DNA from: Clostridiales bacterium | GTDB taxonomy: Bacteria; Bacillota; Clostridia; Peptostreptococcales; Natronincolaceae | Assembly: GCA_012800145.1 (NCBI GenBank) | Contig: JAAZJW010000342.1 | Span: forward strand, 1 to 6,494 | Direction of reading: 5' to 3' | Length of the DNA stretch: 6,494 bases | Shown here: positions 5,298 through 6,494 of the stretch, in pieces | Position numbering within the stretch: position 1 is the stretch's first letter | Layout of the letters: each line of letters begins with the position of its first letter | Program-made: the position numbers and the translations under genes | The notes under the pieces: model-generated | What the model was told of the DNA's origin: nothing | The model's database searches: none | Seen by the model: only the letters and a program-made list of their open reading frames with translations

Positions 5298-6116
5298 ATG
5301 TCTGTCGATACGATGTCCGTTGACAAGAAAGAATTATTGGTAATAGCTCTATATGCAGGGGAAATAATGCTTAAGAACGGGGCAGAGACATACAGGGTTG
5401 AGGACACAATAACCAGATTGTGTAAGTCTAAAGGTTTACAATATGTGGAAGCCTATGTTACCCCCACAGGTATATTTATGTCCATGGATAGCAAGGGAGA
5501 AACCCAAGATGAAATTGTTTCCTATATCAAACGTATAAAATGCAGGGGAATCAATTTAAACAAAGTGGCCGAAGTGAATAATTTTTCAAGGCAGTTCGTC
5601 GAAGGCAATATATCGCTGGATGAAGCCCTGTTGGCTTTGAAGGCGATTGATAATTTAAAACCCTATTCAAAACATGTTAAGGCCCTAGCCGGCGGGGGAT
5701 TAGCCGGAGGTTTTTTTGCCCTATTATTAGGTGGCGATTTTACTACATTTTTGGTCGTTTTTATAATCAGCAGTATTGTATCCTACATGCTATATTACTT
5801 AGGCAATATGGAATTTCCACCTTTTTTTACAAGTGTTGCCGGGGGAACAATGATAGCCCTATTGACTGTTTTATCCACATATGTTGTTTTACTGACAAAT
5901 ACAGTTTTAGATATAAACAAGGTAGTCGCAGGTGCCATTATGCCCCTGGTACCCGGTGTAGCCATTACAAATGCGCTTCGGGATTCCATTACGGGTGACC
6001 TTGTATCAGGATTATCAAGAGCGACAGAAGCTGTGGTTATTGCCATATCAATTGCTTTTGGGGTGGGCTTTGTCTTAAAAATTTGGTTTTCTCTACTTGG
6101 AGGCTATTTATTATGA
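5298..6116 (+). CDS. ThrE-type exporter, N-terminal-half subunit (YjjP-like, DUF1212)
   Basis: A 272-residue protein matching the N-terminal half of the threonine/serine exporter ThrE, known as YjjP in two-gene systems. A cytoplasmic domain comes first, with NGAETYRVEDTI at 27-38, the family motif AYVTPTGIF at 52-60, GINLNKVAEVN near 84-94 and SLDEAL near 106. About five membrane segments follow (127-145, 149-168, 178-200, 207-225, 243-262), with PLVPG at 216-220. Its ATGA overlap with the next gene, which encodes the other half, implies a two-subunit transporter in the inner membrane. ThrE of Corynebacterium exports threonine and serine, while E. coli YjjPB has been linked to succinate export; the substrate here cannot be read from sequence. 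The frame is open back to an ATG at 5127, but the extra 57 residues do not resemble the family. ATGs at 5295 and 5313 are further alternatives. Confidence 0.9.
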   Translation: MSVDTMSVDKKELLVIALYAGEIMLKNGAETYRVEDTITRLCKSKGLQYVEAYVTPTGIFMSMDSKGETQDEIVSYIKRIKCRGINLNKVAEVNNFSRQFVEGNISLDEALLALKAIDNLKPYSKHVKALAGGGLAGGFFALLLGGDFTTFLVVFIISSIVSYMLYYLGNMEFPPFFTSVAGGTMIALLTVLSTYVVLLTNTVLDINKVVAGAIMPLVPGVAITNALRDSITGDLVSGLSRATEAVVIAISIAFGVGFVLKIWFSLLGGYLL

Positions 6117-6494
6117 TTGAATATATTAAAAATTTTTTCTATGCATATATATCTACAGTGGGTTTTGCCATAATATTTAATACACCTAAATCTGCCTTGA
6201 TTAAATCGGGTTTTATCGGTGGGTTAGGCTGGGTTATTTATATTTTTACCGGAAACCTGTTCAATTCTGTCATTTTTTCTACTTTTGTAGCATCCTTGAG
6301 CATAGCCTTAATCGGTGAATATTTTGCAATTATAGACAAAAATCCTATTACTATTTATATAATACCCGGGATTATCCCTTTGGTTCCCGGATTTGGTCTA
6401 TATTACACTATGCTTTCGATTATAGAAAAACAATTTGATAAGGTTGCTGAACACGGAAGCGAAACACTTATGATATCTATAGCAATTGCCGGTG
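6113..6494 (+). CDS. ThrE-type exporter, C-terminal-half subunit (YjjB-like, DUF3815), cut by the window end
   Basis: An open frame of 127 codons runs off the right edge. It begins at an ATG overlapping the previous stop (ATGA) and has GGAGG at 6099-6103, 9 bases upstream. It matches the C-terminal half of ThrE: a membrane segment near 9-23 ending in FNTPK, then GFIGGLGWVIYIF near 33-45, a hydrophobic segment near 52-74, the KNPITIYIIPGIIPLVPG stretch near 76-93, and the beginning of a last segment at about 120. The PLVPG motif also occurs in the partner subunit. Family members are about 145-150 residues long, so roughly 20 residues should lie beyond the window. It should form the exporter together with the upstream gene product. 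Confidence 0.88.
   Translation, partial: MIEYIKNFFYAYISTVGFAIIFNTPKSALIKSGFIGGLGWVIYIFTGNLFNSVIFSTFVASLSIALIGEYFAIIDKNPITIYIIPGIIPLVPGFGLYYTMLSIIEKQFDKVAEHGSETLMISIAIAG

Noticed and set aside
5434..5448. TTTACAATATGTGG as a third BlaI operator
   Set aside because: It lies inside coding sequence, the dyad is imperfect, and it is unlike the matched pair at 497-544.
5165..6046. Minus-strand open frames opposite the exporter gene
   Set aside because: Same reason: the plus-strand ThrE-type family match explains the sequence.

Overview
The window looks like a chromosomal stretch of an AT-rich, low-GC Gram-positive bacterium, most likely a clostridial Bacillota. The grounds are strong GGAGG-type ribosome binding sites, the gene families present (BlaI/M56 pair, DUF4153 membrane protein, two-gene ThrE-type exporter) and AGA/AGG-rich arginine codon use in most genes. 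Species cannot be told from sequence alone. All recognisable genes lie on the + strand, and no RNA gene, insertion sequence or CRISPR array was seen.

Layout. (1) At 44-479 is a small MNT-type nucleotidyltransferase gene (antitoxin-like), overlapped by the first dozen codons of what appears to be its HEPN toxin partner. That partner breaks off at about 429 and runs straight into a strong rho-independent terminator at 449-477, so this looks like a decayed MntA/HepT-type toxin-antitoxin module. (2) At 497-2953 is an autoregulated two-gene operon: a BlaI/MecI-family repressor and, with an ATGA overlap, an M56 (BlaR1/MecR1-type) membrane zinc metalloprotease. Its promoter is bracketed by two nearly identical 15-bp operators. 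The protease carries no penicillin-binding domain. Its extracellular part instead has three Asp-box (BNR/Ycf48-like) repeats and two FG-GAP-like calcium-loop motifs, so the signal sensed is probably not a beta-lactam. (3) At 2954-3243 is a 290-bp intergenic region with a perfect 11-bp tandem repeat, an extended -10 promoter candidate and a small inverted repeat. (4) At 3244-5097 is a DUF4153 polytopic membrane protein of unknown function. (5) At 5298-6494 is a split ThrE-type (YjjP/YjjB-like) exporter: the complete N-terminal-half gene followed, again with an ATGA overlap, by the C-terminal-half gene, which runs off the window.

How the parts fit. The BlaI/M56 pair is a self-contained signal module: a signal at the outer domain would activate the protease, which would inactivate the repressor and open the promoter. 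No second copy of the operator was seen in the window, so either the pair regulates only itself here or its targets lie elsewhere. Its arginine codon use (33 of 43 CGN) differs sharply from the flanking genes (8 of 35 CGN), which suggests separate ancestry or acquisition. The DUF4153 and exporter genes are probably ordinary membrane functions, transcribed in the same direction but possibly from their own promoters.
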